A stretch of 64,000 nucleotides of DNA from Deltaproteobacteria bacterium (lineage in GTDB: Bacteria > Myxococcota_A > Bradymonadia > REDH01): contig REDH01000075.1 in assembly GCA_007693585.1 (NCBI GenBank), positions 29,100-93,099 on the forward strand. Reading direction: 5' to 3'. This document shows, in pieces, positions 36,791 through 46,144 of the stretch; positions within the stretch are counted from its first letter, which is position 1; every line of letters begins with the position of its first letter. The translations under genes were made by a program, and so were the position numbers. The notes under the pieces are model-generated. The model did not search any database, was not told the DNA's origin, and worked only from the letters and a program-made list of their open reading frames with translations.

Positions 36791-37029
36791 GCACCACCTC
36801 CGCCGACGAAGAGACCAGCTGGGCAGCAGCCGTGGACGAACTCGAGGACATCCTGCGCGCCATCGAGGACGAACAGCTCGACATCGATTCCCTCGGCCCG
36901 CAGGTCGAGCGCGCAGCGACCCTCATCCGCACCTGTCGGTCGATTCTCGACGAAACCGGCATCCGCGTGCGCGAGGCCCTCGTCAGTCTCGAACCCGAGC
37001 AGGGCGAACCCGAGCAGGGCGACGCGTGA
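36787..37029 (+). CDS. xseB: Exodeoxyribonuclease VII small subunit
   Basis: An 80-aa helical hairpin that binds the XseA coiled coil in multiple copies. The family signature is clear: AAVDELEDILRAIEDEQLDIDSL followed by a second helix. The C-terminus carries a short duplication, EPEQGEPEQG, at both protein and DNA level. Overlaps xseA by 4 bases (ATGA) and the transporter gene by 4 bases (GTGA). Confidence 0.95.
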   Translation: MSTTSADEETSWAAAVDELEDILRAIEDEQLDIDSLGPQVERAATLIRTCRSILDETGIRVREALVSLEPEQGEPEQGDA

Positions 37030-38399
37030 TCGCGCGCCTCGGTACATGGCTGAGCGCCCTCGCCAGCAGAGTCGTCCCGGACCCCTTCGTCCTCGCCCTC
37101 GGGCTGACCCTCCTCGTCCTCCTCGCAGGCTGGGTGCTTGTCGGGCCCGTCGGCATCGAAGCCGCCGAGGCCACCGGGTTCTGGACCCTCCTCCTCGCCT
37201 GGGCCGAGGGCCTCGCCAACCCCGGAGGACTCGCCTTCGCCCTCCAGATGTCCCTCATCCTCGTCACCGGACACGCGCTCGCGGTCAGCCCACCCGTGCA
37301 GTACCTCGTCCGATGGATCGCCAGCCTTCCACGCTCCGGAGCCGGCGCAGTCTTCCTCGTCGCCCTGGTCGCCTGTCTCGCGGGAACGCTGCACTGGGGC
37401 CTCGGCGCCATCGTCGGCGCGCTGCTGGCGCGAGAGATCGGCCGCAGCGCCGCAGCGCGGAACACACCGCTCCACTACCCACTCCTCGGGGCGGCAGCCT
37501 ACGCCGGCATGGCGGTCTGGCATGGCGGACTCAGCGGCTCCGCACCCCTGACCTCCGCCATGGAAGGACACTTCGCCGAGCCCGCCGCCGGCGTCGTCCC
37601 CCTCGGCGACACGATCTTCAGCCCCATGAACACCCTCGTGATGCTCGCGCTGATCATCACCATTCCACTCGTCTTCCGTGCCATGCACCCCGCAGACGGC
37701 CGGCCCGTCACCGGCATGCCGGCACTGCCCCCGATCTCATCCCCCCCCGACCCGCAGGGCGATGGAAGCCTCGTCGACCGCATCCAGCGCAGCCCATGGC
37801 CAGGCCGGCTGCTCGGCGCACTCGGGCTCCTCTTCCTCACCGCAGCCGTGGCACGGGGCGAGCGATCCTTCGACCTCAACGCCGTGAACCTCGGCTTCCT
37901 CAGCGCCGGCCTCGTGCTCCAGGGCTCCCTCAAGGCCTACGCCGACGCCGTCGCCGACGGCGCCCGCGGCGCCGGAGCGATCATCCTGCAGTTCCCCTTC
38001 TACTTCGGTATCCTCGGAATCATGCGCGCCGCCGGCATGATCGACTGGATCAGCGCAGGACTCGTCACCCTCTCCACACCCCTCTCCTTCCCCACCGTCG
38101 CCTTCCTCTCCGCAGGCATCGTCAACTTCTTCGTGCCCAGCGGAGGCGGCCAGTGGGCCGTGCAGGCCGATATCCTCCTCCAGGCCGGCCAGACCCTGGG
38201 CGTCGCCCCCCACGTCACCATCCTCGCCTTCAGCCATGGCGACGCCTGGACCAACATGCTCCAGCCCTTCTGGGCACTTCCGCTCCTCGGCATCATGGGG
38301 CTCCGCGCCCGCGACATCATCGGCTACACCGCCGTCATCTTCCTGCTCATGGCCGTGCTCGTGCCCGCTCTCCTCACCCTCGCCGTGCTGATGGGCTGA
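37026..38399 (+). CDS. atoE: AtoE-family short-chain fatty acid transporter
   Basis: A 457-aa membrane protein of about 12 helices, starting at GTG inside the xseB stop (GTGA). Family-specific segments: FALQMSLILVTGHALA, the HWGLGAIVGALLARE loop, GGLSGSAPL, FFVPSGGGQWAVQAD and SHGDAWTNMLQPFWALPLLG. It is predicted to import short-chain fatty acids such as acetoacetate or butyrate across the inner membrane. Coupling to exonuclease VII genes looks accidental, but the next gene is a FadL-like outer-membrane channel, which makes a plausible uptake pair. Confidence 0.93.
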   Translation: MIARLGTWLSALASRVVPDPFVLALGLTLLVLLAGWVLVGPVGIEAAEATGFWTLLLAWAEGLANPGGLAFALQMSLILVTGHALAVSPPVQYLVRWIASLPRSGAGAVFLVALVACLAGTLHWGLGAIVGALLAREIGRSAAARNTPLHYPLLGAAAYAGMAVWHGGLSGSAPLTSAMEGHFAEPAAGVVPLGDTIFSPMNTLVMLALIITIPLVFRAMHPADGRPVTGMPALPPISSPPDPQGDGSLVDRIQRSPWPGRLLGALGLLFLTAAVARGERSFDLNAVNLGFLSAGLVLQGSLKAYADAVADGARGAGAIILQFPFYFGILGIMRAAGMIDWISAGLVTLSTPLSFPTVAFLSAGIVNFFVPSGGGQWAVQADILLQAGQTLGVAPHVTILAFSHGDAWTNMLQPFWALPLLGIMGLRARDIIGYTAVIFLLMAVLVPALLTLAVLMG

Positions 38400-38573
38400 C
38401 CCGTCTGCCGAGGCACCCACGGACTGACGCCTCGCGTCACGTGCATTCGTTGACGTCGCAAGGGATTCCGGACACGGCCAGAGGGTTGTCGCCGCTCCGG
38501 GGGGACCGCAGCATCGTGCGCCCACCCGCAGCCAGTCCCCCCCCGTCCCGAAACACCGACGGAGCCAACCCTC

Positions 38574-40172
38574 ATGGCCCACGCCAGCCGCCTGCTCGTC
38601 TGCTCCCTCCTCCTCGTGGCCCTGTCGACCACGGAGGCCTTCGCCGCCGGGTTCACCTTCCCCGAGAACCTGACCCGCGCCATGGGCCGAGGCGGTGCAT
38701 GGATCGCCGGCGTCGACGACGCCAGCGCGCTCTACCTCAACCCCGGGGCGCTCACCCGCATCGAGCGCGGCTCCCTCCTCCTCAACGTCAACATCATCGA
38801 CCACGACCTGCGCTTCCAGCGAAACCCCCGCGAGGACCGCAGCAACCCCCTCAACCCCCTTAGCTTCGAGTACGACGAGGTCCGCAACGAGTCCCGACCC
38901 TACATCGCTCCGATGCTCTTCGGCGGCATGCGCGTCGGTGACCTGCCCCTCGTCCTCGCCACCGGAATCTACGGACCCTCCTCCGTCGGACGCCTCCGCT
39001 TCCCCGATCCACCCATCCGCGACGACCGCAGCGGCGACGAGAGCCTCGACGGCGGACAGCGGTACATGATCATCGAACAGGACGTCATCCTCTTCTACCC
39101 CAGCATCGCCGCCGCCTGGCGATTCGATGACATCAACCTCAGCCTCGGAATCACCGGCCAGCTCGCCGTCACCATGATCGACTACAACATCGCCATCGAT
39201 GGCAGCCACTCCAACCCCACCGTCCGAGCCAACGGCTCCGTCACCGTACGCGACCAGCTCGAGAGCGAGACCTACCTCACACGCACCCGCCTCGACGTCT
39301 CCGGCGCAGTACCCACCCTCATCCTCGGCGCACTCTGGGAACCCCACCCCCGCTTCGCCCTCGGCGCCAGCTGGCGGCCCCGCTTCACCGTACGATCCTC
39401 GGGAACCATCGATGTCGAGTTCCCACCAGACCTCCGAGGCCTCTCCGACGACGGAAGCATCGCCATCCTCAACGATGACGTGCGACTCGAAATCAACTTC
39501 CCCCACGTCGTCCGACTCGGCGCGCTCTACCGCCACCTCGGCGCCGAAGACCGCGAGCACTTCAACGTCGAACTCGCCGGCGTCTACGAAGGCTGGTCCG
39601 TCCTCGAGGAGTACGTCGTGCGCACCGACGTTCAGGTCCAGCTCCCCAACCTCGCCGCACACGGCGATCAGGACCCCTTCTTCGTTCGCGAACTCCCCGA
39701 CCTCCGCCTCCCCAAGCAGTACCGCGACTCCGTCTCCATCCGCCTCGGCGGCGAGTTCCACCCCCTCCACCACAACCCCGAGACCCCCCGGCTCTCCCTC
39801 CGCGCCGGCGGATTCCTCGAAACCGCCGCCACCCGACCCGAGTACGCCCACCTCGACTTCCTCTCCCCTCGCAGAATCGGAACCTCCGTCGGAGCAAGCT
39901 GGAACGTGCTCCATCGCTCCGGGGCCGTCTCCAGCATCGATGTCGGCTTCAGCATGATCTTCAGCCCCGACATCGTGCTCCAGGAAGGCGAAGGCCGCTA
40001 CGACCTCCTCGTGCCCCTGTGGATCTGCGGAAGCCCACAGACCGACGCCGAACGCGAGTACTGCGACACCGTCGCACCCGAGGACGCACCAGGGGTCGGC
40101 CAGCCCGTCAACGAAGGGCGCTACCAGTCCCACATGAACATCTTCAGCGTCGGACTCAGCCACCGCTGGTGA
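38574..40172 (+). CDS. FadL/OmpP1/TodX-family outer-membrane transporter
   Basis: Signal peptide ends EAFAAGF, and the mature N-terminus reads TRAMGRGGAWIAGVDDASALYLNPGAL in the characteristic FadL hatch style (AMGRAG.A...DA...YNPAG). The rest alternates as a 14-stranded barrel, with RFALGASWRPRFTV and a final strand FSVGLSHRW ending in an aromatic residue. It probably carries hydrophobic molecules across the outer membrane. Following atoE by 174 bases, it may supply fatty acids to it; this link is positional inference. No strong promoter was visible in the gap. Convergent with the bat operon. Confidence 0.9.
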   Translation: MAHASRLLVCSLLLVALSTTEAFAAGFTFPENLTRAMGRGGAWIAGVDDASALYLNPGALTRIERGSLLLNVNIIDHDLRFQRNPREDRSNPLNPLSFEYDEVRNESRPYIAPMLFGGMRVGDLPLVLATGIYGPSSVGRLRFPDPPIRDDRSGDESLDGGQRYMIIEQDVILFYPSIAAAWRFDDINLSLGITGQLAVTMIDYNIAIDGSHSNPTVRANGSVTVRDQLESETYLTRTRLDVSGAVPTLILGALWEPHPRFALGASWRPRFTVRSSGTIDVEFPPDLRGLSDDGSIAILNDDVRLEINFPHVVRLGALYRHLGAEDREHFNVELAGVYEGWSVLEEYVVRTDVQVQLPNLAAHGDQDPFFVRELPDLRLPKQYRDSVSIRLGGEFHPLHHNPETPRLSLRAGGFLETAATRPEYAHLDFLSPRRIGTSVGASWNVLHRSGAVSSIDVGFSMIFSPDIVLQEGEGRYDLLVPLWICGSPQTDAEREYCDTVAPEDAPGVGQPVNEGRYQSHMNIFSVGLSHRW

Positions 40173-40266
40173 TCCCGACGCCCGCCCCCCCCACCGACAA
40201 TCCGCATCGGCCAGACACTCACCTCGGCCAGCTCCATCCCCCGGGGGCGCCCGCTCCGCGATGAAC

Positions 40267-41061
40267 TCACTCGCCGCGCGACACCTTCGACCCGAGGAAG
40301 CCCTCCACCGCGTCGGCGCGCACCCACACCCGCTCCCCGTCCGCGAGCTCCACGTGCGCCCACCCCGAGCGCTCCTCCAGTCGCCTCACCAGCGCTCCCT
40401 CGTGCAGCGCGGGAAGCACGCGCTGCGCCGCCAGCAGGTCCGGAGCTTCCCGACCCTGCACGCCGGCAGCCACCACCACCGCCGGGTCCACCGCCTCCAG
40501 CACCCGCGGTGCCGCCGCAAGCAAGCCCGCAAGCGTCAACGCAAGCACCAGACACACCAGCGCACCCACTCCACCGAGATCCAGGCCCCCCTCCGCGCGA
40601 GACCGCAGCGCACGCACACCCAGTGCACCGCCGACCCAGGCCAGGGCAACCATCCACCACGCCGCTGTCGACACCGGCAACGAATGCGTCAGGCGCAAAA
40701 GGAAGAACCCGCGCGGCTCTCCACCGGTCAACCGGATCATGCCCTCATCACCCAGATGCCGGCGGCGCGTCTCCGTCCGCACCACCTCCAGCGCCCGGTC
40801 CACCGCCCGATCCTGCGGTGCCACCAGCCGCGCGCGCTCCAGCGCAAGGATCGAGTGGCCCATGCGGCCGTCCCAGGCTTCCTGAAGTCCGCGGGCATAC
40901 TGCCCCGATGAAGACCGAGGCGACGACTCCAGCACCTCCCCGATATGCCGTCGAAGCTCCTCGCCCGGACCCTGCAGCTCCCCGGCCATCGACGCGGCGC
41001 CCGCCAGCGGCCAGAAGAACAGCAGCGCCACAAGGACGCCGGTCCAGCGCAACACGCTCAT
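40267..41061 (-). CDS. batE: BatE-like TPR/SH3 membrane protein
   Basis: Signal sequence (1-22), a short helical repeat region (about 30-100), two membrane helices (STAAWWMVALAWVGGALGV and VGALVCLVLALTLAGLLAAA), then a C-terminal bacterial SH3 domain (ALVRRLEERSGWAHVELADGERVWV). This order matches BatE of aerotolerance operons. It is the last gene of the Bat operon and overlaps batD by 4 bases. SH3 domains of this type usually bind peptidoglycan or peptides; the exact job is unknown. Confidence 0.85.
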   Translation of the reverse strand: MSVLRWTGVLVALLFFWPLAGAASMAGELQGPGEELRRHIGEVLESSPRSSSGQYARGLQEAWDGRMGHSILALERARLVAPQDRAVDRALEVVRTETRRRHLGDEGMIRLTGGEPRGFFLLRLTHSLPVSTAAWWMVALAWVGGALGVRALRSRAEGGLDLGGVGALVCLVLALTLAGLLAAAPRVLEAVDPAVVVAAGVQGREAPDLLAAQRVLPALHEGALVRRLEERSGWAHVELADGERVWVRADAVEGFLGSKVSRGE

Positions 41062-42929
41062 CCCGCTTCCTCCTGAACCAGCACGCGAATCTCCGCGATG
41101 ACCGCATCGACGAGCGCGCGTGACTCCTCGGCCGGACGACCCGCATACCGAGCGCGTTCCACTCGACCCAGAAGGTCCACCAGCCGCTCCTCGCGCGGAC
41201 CGACGAGCCCGCGAAGTCGCTCCGCGGTCAAGCCACGGGTCTCGCGCCCGATCCGGTGGGTCAGGGCCGCATGAACGGCCTGCGTCGCGGCGCCGAGCGC
41301 CTGCGACGCAGGCGCGTCACGGGACTCCTCCTCCAGTGCGTCGAGCAGCGACACCAGAACCGGGGGGCGCCGGCGTCCCGCCAACGCGTCCCGCCACCGC
41401 GGCCCGAGCAGCAGCGCCACGAGGACGAAGAACGGCAAGGCCGTCAGAAACCAGGGGACCCACCCCTCCGCCAGACGGCGCTGGGGTGCCGGACCGATCC
41501 GTGAACGATCCGGAAAGGGAGGAAGCGCAGCCTGCCACGGCGCATCCGGAACCGGAGCGGATGCCCCGCGAGCCACGGAGTCACCCGTCGCCAGCAGGCG
41601 CAGCGGTTCCGTGCGGACCAGAAGCCAGTCTCCCGCCCACGGATCCCAAAGGCTCATCTCCAGCGCCGGGATGTCGAACGAACCGGGCTCGACGGGCCTC
41701 AGCCGCCACTCCCGGACCGACTCTCCGGACGGCCATACGCCACGCTCCTGATGGAAGCGGTCACGCGGAGGCTCGACCGCCACCCCGTCAAGGTCCGGAA
41801 GATCGGGCAGCCGAAAGCGACTCACCAGCCCGTGTCCGCTGACCCGAAGCGTGAGCACCGTGGGCGTGCCCGTCTCCACACGGTCGTGACTGAGGGCCCA
41901 GCCGGCGTGGACGCTGCCCACGTTGGCCTCCACATGCCCCGCCGGGCGCCCGTCCGAAGGCACCGGACGCACACGAAGCGGAGCCGGGAGACTCCGCAGA
42001 TGAACTTCCCCGTCGTCCTGGAAGAACCCCCGAATACGGGCATGGGCGCCCACCGGCGGGAGCTCGTCCAGACCCTCGCGCAACGGGACCACACTGTACG
42101 AGCGCAGAAGGTGGATGTCGTGCAGCTCACCACGTACCCGCGCCGCCCCGAGTCGGCTCTGGCGACGCGGACTGCGGGCTCGCGTGATCTCGTTGAACCA
42201 GAATCCCTCGAACACCGGATCGTCCATGTCGTAGATCTCGAGCCCCATCTGTGTCGACGGCACGTGGAGGAGGAAGTCGACGATGAACGGCTCCCCCACC
42301 ACGGGGGTGTCCGTGCTCAGGCTTGCCACGAGGAAGGGCTGACCGCGCGGGGCCGTGGGCATGGGCCCCGCGACCATCTCCGCACTTCCTGGGGGCGGAG
42401 GAGGAGCAGGCGTCGCACCCGGGCTGCCCGAGGAGTCCGGCACCGGCGCCGGCTGGGGAGACGCCACCCGGGGGGCAGGTGCCCGCGGCTGCGCCGACGG
42501 TGCCGGCCGATGACCCCCGTCCACCACGACCGTGAACGGCTCGGTGTGGGTCATGCCCGATGGCGTGCGGATCGGAACGCGCCCGACCAGCAGGCGACCC
42601 GTGCGGTTCGCACGCAGGTGGTAGTCGATCACGGTGTGCTGGATCGCCGGTCGCCCAGGCCGCTGCTGGGACTGCGTACGCATCGAGTGACGATGCACCG
42701 TGAAGTCCTCGCCCTCGGGGCTACCTGCGGCGATCACGGACTCGCCCTCCACGGTCACGCGTACCCGGAGCAGCTCGTTCGGTGACATCCGGGTCCGATC
42801 CGGCTCCACCGACACCCGAGCACTTGCGGCGGCATCGCCGGGATGGAACAACCACGCGGCGCACAGGGCCATCCCGGCCACGACATGCAGGATCCGGGCT
42901 GCCCGGTATTCGGTGAAACCCTTCACCAC
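41058..42929 (-). CDS. batD: BatD family protein (oxygen/stress tolerance)
   Basis: Starts with GTG. Two consecutive GTG codons precede the overlapping stop of the upstream gene, so 42926 (4-base GTGA overlap) is as likely as 42929. Signal sequence, then repeated immunoglobulin-like BatD domains (VSVEPDRTRMSPNELLRVRV, GQPFLVASLSTDTPVVGEP) joined by a Pro/Ala linker. A membrane helix lies near 465-485 (FLTALPFFVLVALLLG), with a cytoplasmic helical C-terminus. The 623-aa length is usual. BatD is the periplasmic arm of the MoxR-Bat complex; its biochemical function is unknown in the family. Confidence 0.93.
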   Translation of the reverse strand: MVKGFTEYRAARILHVVAGMALCAAWLFHPGDAAASARVSVEPDRTRMSPNELLRVRVTVEGESVIAAGSPEGEDFTVHRHSMRTQSQQRPGRPAIQHTVIDYHLRANRTGRLLVGRVPIRTPSGMTHTEPFTVVVDGGHRPAPSAQPRAPAPRVASPQPAPVPDSSGSPGATPAPPPPPGSAEMVAGPMPTAPRGQPFLVASLSTDTPVVGEPFIVDFLLHVPSTQMGLEIYDMDDPVFEGFWFNEITRARSPRRQSRLGAARVRGELHDIHLLRSYSVVPLREGLDELPPVGAHARIRGFFQDDGEVHLRSLPAPLRVRPVPSDGRPAGHVEANVGSVHAGWALSHDRVETGTPTVLTLRVSGHGLVSRFRLPDLPDLDGVAVEPPRDRFHQERGVWPSGESVREWRLRPVEPGSFDIPALEMSLWDPWAGDWLLVRTEPLRLLATGDSVARGASAPVPDAPWQAALPPFPDRSRIGPAPQRRLAEGWVPWFLTALPFFVLVALLLGPRWRDALAGRRRPPVLVSLLDALEEESRDAPASQALGAATQAVHAALTHRIGRETRGLTAERLRGLVGPREERLVDLLGRVERARYAGRPAEESRALVDAVIAEIRVLVQEEAG

Positions 42930-45900
42930 TCGCGCTCCCGTTGTCTGGGGGGCGCGCCCTGGAGCGCGCGCTGCAGCGGCAGGTTCCCCTGCTCCTCGAG
43001 GCTGTCGAGAAGGTTGAGCAGCAGGCGGCGCTCCTCGTCATCGAGCCCGGGGTCCGGTCCGGGCGCCTCCTCGTCACTGGAGTCCTCGCCGTCGTCGTCG
43101 TCAGCGCCCGCGGAATCATCTTCCCCGTCCTGTCCCGAGGGGTCGCCGTCGTCGTCGCCCGAGCTGTCCTCCTCCGGCGCGTCTCGGTCGTCGCCATCCT
43201 CACGATCGCTGCCGTCCGCGTCATCGCCCGCACTGGGGTCGTCATCGCCCGCACTGGGGTCGTCATCGCCCGCACTGGAGTCGTCATCGCCCGCACTGGA
43301 GTCGTCATCGCCGTCGCCCGAACCGTCGCCCTCGTCCGGCGGGGGCTGCAGGTCCGGGCTGTCCAGATGGTAGAACCCGGGCTCGCCCGCCACCCGGAGG
43401 ACCACACGGTCGGTGTCCGCCGGTCGGACGAACGCCACGGCCCGCTGAAACGGCTTGAGCGGGTCGGCGACCTCGGACGCAGGAGCCGGGTCGCCCAGCT
43501 CCGACAACGCCGCGCCGGTGAGCGTCCACGCCAGGATCTCCTGATCACGCTGCTCGCTTCGCGTCACGAACAGCAAGGGATCCGTCGCCTGCGGATCCTC
43601 GGCGCCTCCGTCCTCCAACGCGAACGGGCCGACCTCGAACCACGCCGCTCTCCCCTCGCACAGCCGGAGGTGCCGGACCGGAAAATCGGCCGGCTCCAGC
43701 GACGCACGCTGGGCGGGGGAGAAGTTCGGCGCGTGGCGATCGGCCACCGGGCACGGCTGGAAAGGATACACGCCGATGGTGTGGCTGCCCTCGGCACCGT
43801 CTCCCCCCCGGACCCGGACGCGGACCACGTCGCCCGCCGTCGCGGGATCGACGCGCACCTCCACCAGACCGCGCTCGTCCGGAGACGCGACCGCCAACGG
43901 CCGCTCGCCACGCGCCGGCAGCACCGTGACCTCCAGCGGCCGGACGCTGTCCTCCCGGTCGACGAGGGGGTGCACGTCCAGAAAGAGCACCTCCACGCCG
44001 CGCACGTCCACGCCATACCAGTCCTCGTCGCCCGCACAGTGGATCAGCGCGTGATCGCCCGCCGGGAGCGGAACCGGATTGTGGGCCGAACCAACGCCGG
44101 CCGGGTGCCCCTTGAGGCGGCGGCAGCCCGGCTCGAGCGTGACCTCCAGACGCCCCTCGAACTCCGTCGGACCCACGGCATCCAGCCGGATCAGGGCCAG
44201 CTCACCCGCCGGATCGACCGTCGCGGGGATCTCCGTCTCGGGCAGCGCGCGGGAGAACCGGTCGAGGCTCCGCTCGGCGGTGTCCGGAGGGGCCTCCGCG
44301 AATGGCCTCAGGTGGCCGGTGTCCAGAAGCGTCAGGCCGACCTGGCTGCGGGGGCCGCGCGCCGGAAGGGCGTCGCCTCCGGTGTCATCGCGCAGTCGCT
44401 CGAGGCGAAGGACGGCGCTCACGCGATCCCCCGGAAAGACCCGTACGGCGAAGTGGTCCGGACGACCCGGGCACAGGACGAGGCGCTCGTCCGCGTCCTC
44501 TGGCAGCGGTGGGGCATCCTCCGGTGGGCTCGCGTAGAAGACGTCGGGGAGATGCACCGCGCTGCCCGGGGAGTGGTTGGGCGAGAAGAAATCATCGAGC
44601 TCGGCGCAGGGCGGAAACAGGCGCCGGTGCGCGATCTCGAGGTTGCGGCGCGCATCGGCGTGATCCGGGTCGAGACGCAACGCGCGGCGAAAGCGGAGAT
44701 GCGCCTCCTCGACGTCATCGAGGGCGAGCAGGGTGACCCCCAGCCCGTTGAGCGCGTCCGCCTCCAGCGCCGGATCGTCGGTGCCAAGGGCCAGCAGGAA
44801 CGCGTCCCGGGCCTCCTCATGCCGGTCCAGCCCATGGAGCAGCAGCCCACGATTGTAGGCGAAGAGGGGATCGTCGCGAAGCACCGGATCCGCCTCGTCG
44901 AGCAGGGCCAGCGCTTCCTCGACCGAGCCCGACTCGGCCAGCCGGATGGCCTCCCGGACGGTCCGGTCCTCGCGCTGCAGTCCGTCGGCGCAGGCGCCCG
45001 GCAGCAGGGCGGCGAGGAACAGGGCGGTCAGCAGACGTCGCATGGGCGGGCGGGGCGTTCCGAGAAAGAGGGCGAGCAGGAGCAGCACGATGGCCGGAAG
45101 CAGGAAGACCCCGAACCGGTCCGCGTATTCCATGCGCACCACCGGCTCGAAGGCCATGCCGTCGTGTCCGCGAAGCGCGTCCAGCAACGCCGCCGCCACC
45201 CGCCCCTCGGCATCGAGGTGCAGGAACGCCCCTCCGCCCGCTTCGGCCACCGCCACGAGCTGGTCGCGCTCGAGCACGGTGTGCACGATGTTGCCCGCGC
45301 GATCGCGAAACCAGTCCGGCCGGCCCCGCGCATCCCGGACGGGAATCCGTGCGCCCTCCGGCGTGCCCACGCCGACCGCGAAGACGATGATCCCGTGCTC
45401 CTCGTGCAGACGCCGCGCCACCGCGACCGGATCCCCCTCGTGATCCTCTCCGTCGCCCACGAGCACGATGAGCTGGGAGGGAGCCCGGCGGACCGGGTGC
45501 TGCTCCGTGCCGAGCAGCGCCTCGCCAGCCAGCTCGAGTGCCGCCGCCGTGGCCGTGCCCTGGACCGGGATGTCGTCCGGATGCAGCCGGCGCAGGTAGG
45601 TCCGGAGCGTGCCATGATCCACCGTGAGCGGGGACTGCCGCCAGGCGATGCCCGCGAACGGGACCAGCGCCACACGGTGCCCGCGGAGCTGGCGGAGAAA
45701 GCGATCCATCTCCTCCACCGACGACTGGAGCCGCGACGGGGGAACGTCCTCGGCGAGCATCGAGCGCGACAGATCGAAGACGATCGCAATGTCGATCCCG
45801 CTGCGCGTGAAGTGGCGCGGCTGCTCGCCCCACTGGGGCCGAGCCGTGGCGAGCACCACCAGAAAGAGGGAGAGCAGCACCAGCGTGGCCTGCACGTGTC

Positions 45901-46144
45901 GACGGCGCCATACCACACCCGTCGACATGGCCCGCACCGTCGACGCGTCCCCGAGCGCGGCCGTGACCCGGTGGTGCCAGCGCAGATGCGCGACGTAAAC
46001 GAACGTCAACCCGATGGGGACCAGCACGAGCGCGAGAAGCCCGGGCGCCGCGAAGCGCACGATGCTGCCCAGGAGCACCGCGCCTCCGCCGAAGCCGAGG
46101 ACCGCCGCCAGCATCGGGGCGGTGAAGGAGGGGAGGACCTTCAT
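42923..46144 (-). CDS. batB: BatB-BatC fusion: VWA domain, TPR, PPC-like domains, acidic tail
   Basis: Start at 46144 (4-base overlap with batA). Residues ~1-90 carry membrane helices. A VWA domain with MIDAS DLSRS (about 120) follows, then a closing helix (FLLPAIVLLLLALFLG). Immediately after is MRRLLTALFLAALLPGACADG, which looks like an in-frame lipoprotein signal of a former batC. TPRs follow (LFAYNRGLLLHGLDRHEEA). Then come ~400 residues with three PPC-like beta units (CAGDEDWYGVDV), an Asp/Ser tail with 7-residue repeats, and the BatC-type ending REREW. In most genomes batB and batC are separate; here no stop separates them, and no Shine-Dalgarno precedes the internal ATG at 45043. Confidence 0.9.
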   Translation of the reverse strand: MKVLPSFTAPMLAAVLGFGGGAVLLGSIVRFAAPGLLALVLVPIGLTFVYVAHLRWHHRVTAALGDASTVRAMSTGVVWRRRHVQATLVLLSLFLVVLATARPQWGEQPRHFTRSGIDIAIVFDLSRSMLAEDVPPSRLQSSVEEMDRFLRQLRGHRVALVPFAGIAWRQSPLTVDHGTLRTYLRRLHPDDIPVQGTATAAALELAGEALLGTEQHPVRRAPSQLIVLVGDGEDHEGDPVAVARRLHEEHGIIVFAVGVGTPEGARIPVRDARGRPDWFRDRAGNIVHTVLERDQLVAVAEAGGGAFLHLDAEGRVAAALLDALRGHDGMAFEPVVRMEYADRFGVFLLPAIVLLLLALFLGTPRPPMRRLLTALFLAALLPGACADGLQREDRTVREAIRLAESGSVEEALALLDEADPVLRDDPLFAYNRGLLLHGLDRHEEARDAFLLALGTDDPALEADALNGLGVTLLALDDVEEAHLRFRRALRLDPDHADARRNLEIAHRRLFPPCAELDDFFSPNHSPGSAVHLPDVFYASPPEDAPPLPEDADERLVLCPGRPDHFAVRVFPGDRVSAVLRLERLRDDTGGDALPARGPRSQVGLTLLDTGHLRPFAEAPPDTAERSLDRFSRALPETEIPATVDPAGELALIRLDAVGPTEFEGRLEVTLEPGCRRLKGHPAGVGSAHNPVPLPAGDHALIHCAGDEDWYGVDVRGVEVLFLDVHPLVDREDSVRPLEVTVLPARGERPLAVASPDERGLVEVRVDPATAGDVVRVRVRGGDGAEGSHTIGVYPFQPCPVADRHAPNFSPAQRASLEPADFPVRHLRLCEGRAAWFEVGPFALEDGGAEDPQATDPLLFVTRSEQRDQEILAWTLTGAALSELGDPAPASEVADPLKPFQRAVAFVRPADTDRVVLRVAGEPGFYHLDSPDLQPPPDEGDGSGDGDDDSSAGDDDSSAGDDDPSAGDDDPSAGDDADGSDREDGDDRDAPEEDSSGDDDGDPSGQDGEDDSAGADDDDGEDSSDEEAPGPDPGLDDEERRLLLNLLDSLEEQGNLPLQRALQGAPPRQREREW
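43221..43304 (-). repeat. Four 21-bp tandem repeats encoding DDDSSAG/DDDPSAG
   Basis: Four units of TCATCGCCCGCACTGGGGTCG (third and fourth with one A change) lie in the acidic tail of the batB-batC gene. Being a multiple of three bases, copy number can vary without breaking the frame, as in a VNTR. Confidence 0.9.

Noticed and set aside
38450-38478. TTGACG upstream of the FadL-like gene as a promoter
   Set aside because: Good -35, but the expected -10 position reads CACGGC.
37737-40163. 808-aa minus-strand ORF rich in Val, Glu, Gly and Asp
   Set aside because: Exact antisense of the atoE and FadL-like genes, whose codon bias (C in third position) creates open reverse frames.
43221-43304. 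Possible CRISPR or regulatory repeats
   Set aside because: 21-bp units without spacers, inside an open frame, coding for DDDSSAG-type repeats.
42923-45043. Separate batC gene starting at the internal ATG
   Set aside because: The lipoprotein-like signal is attractive, but no stop ends batB and no Shine-Dalgarno precedes the ATG; annotated as a fusion with the alternative noted.
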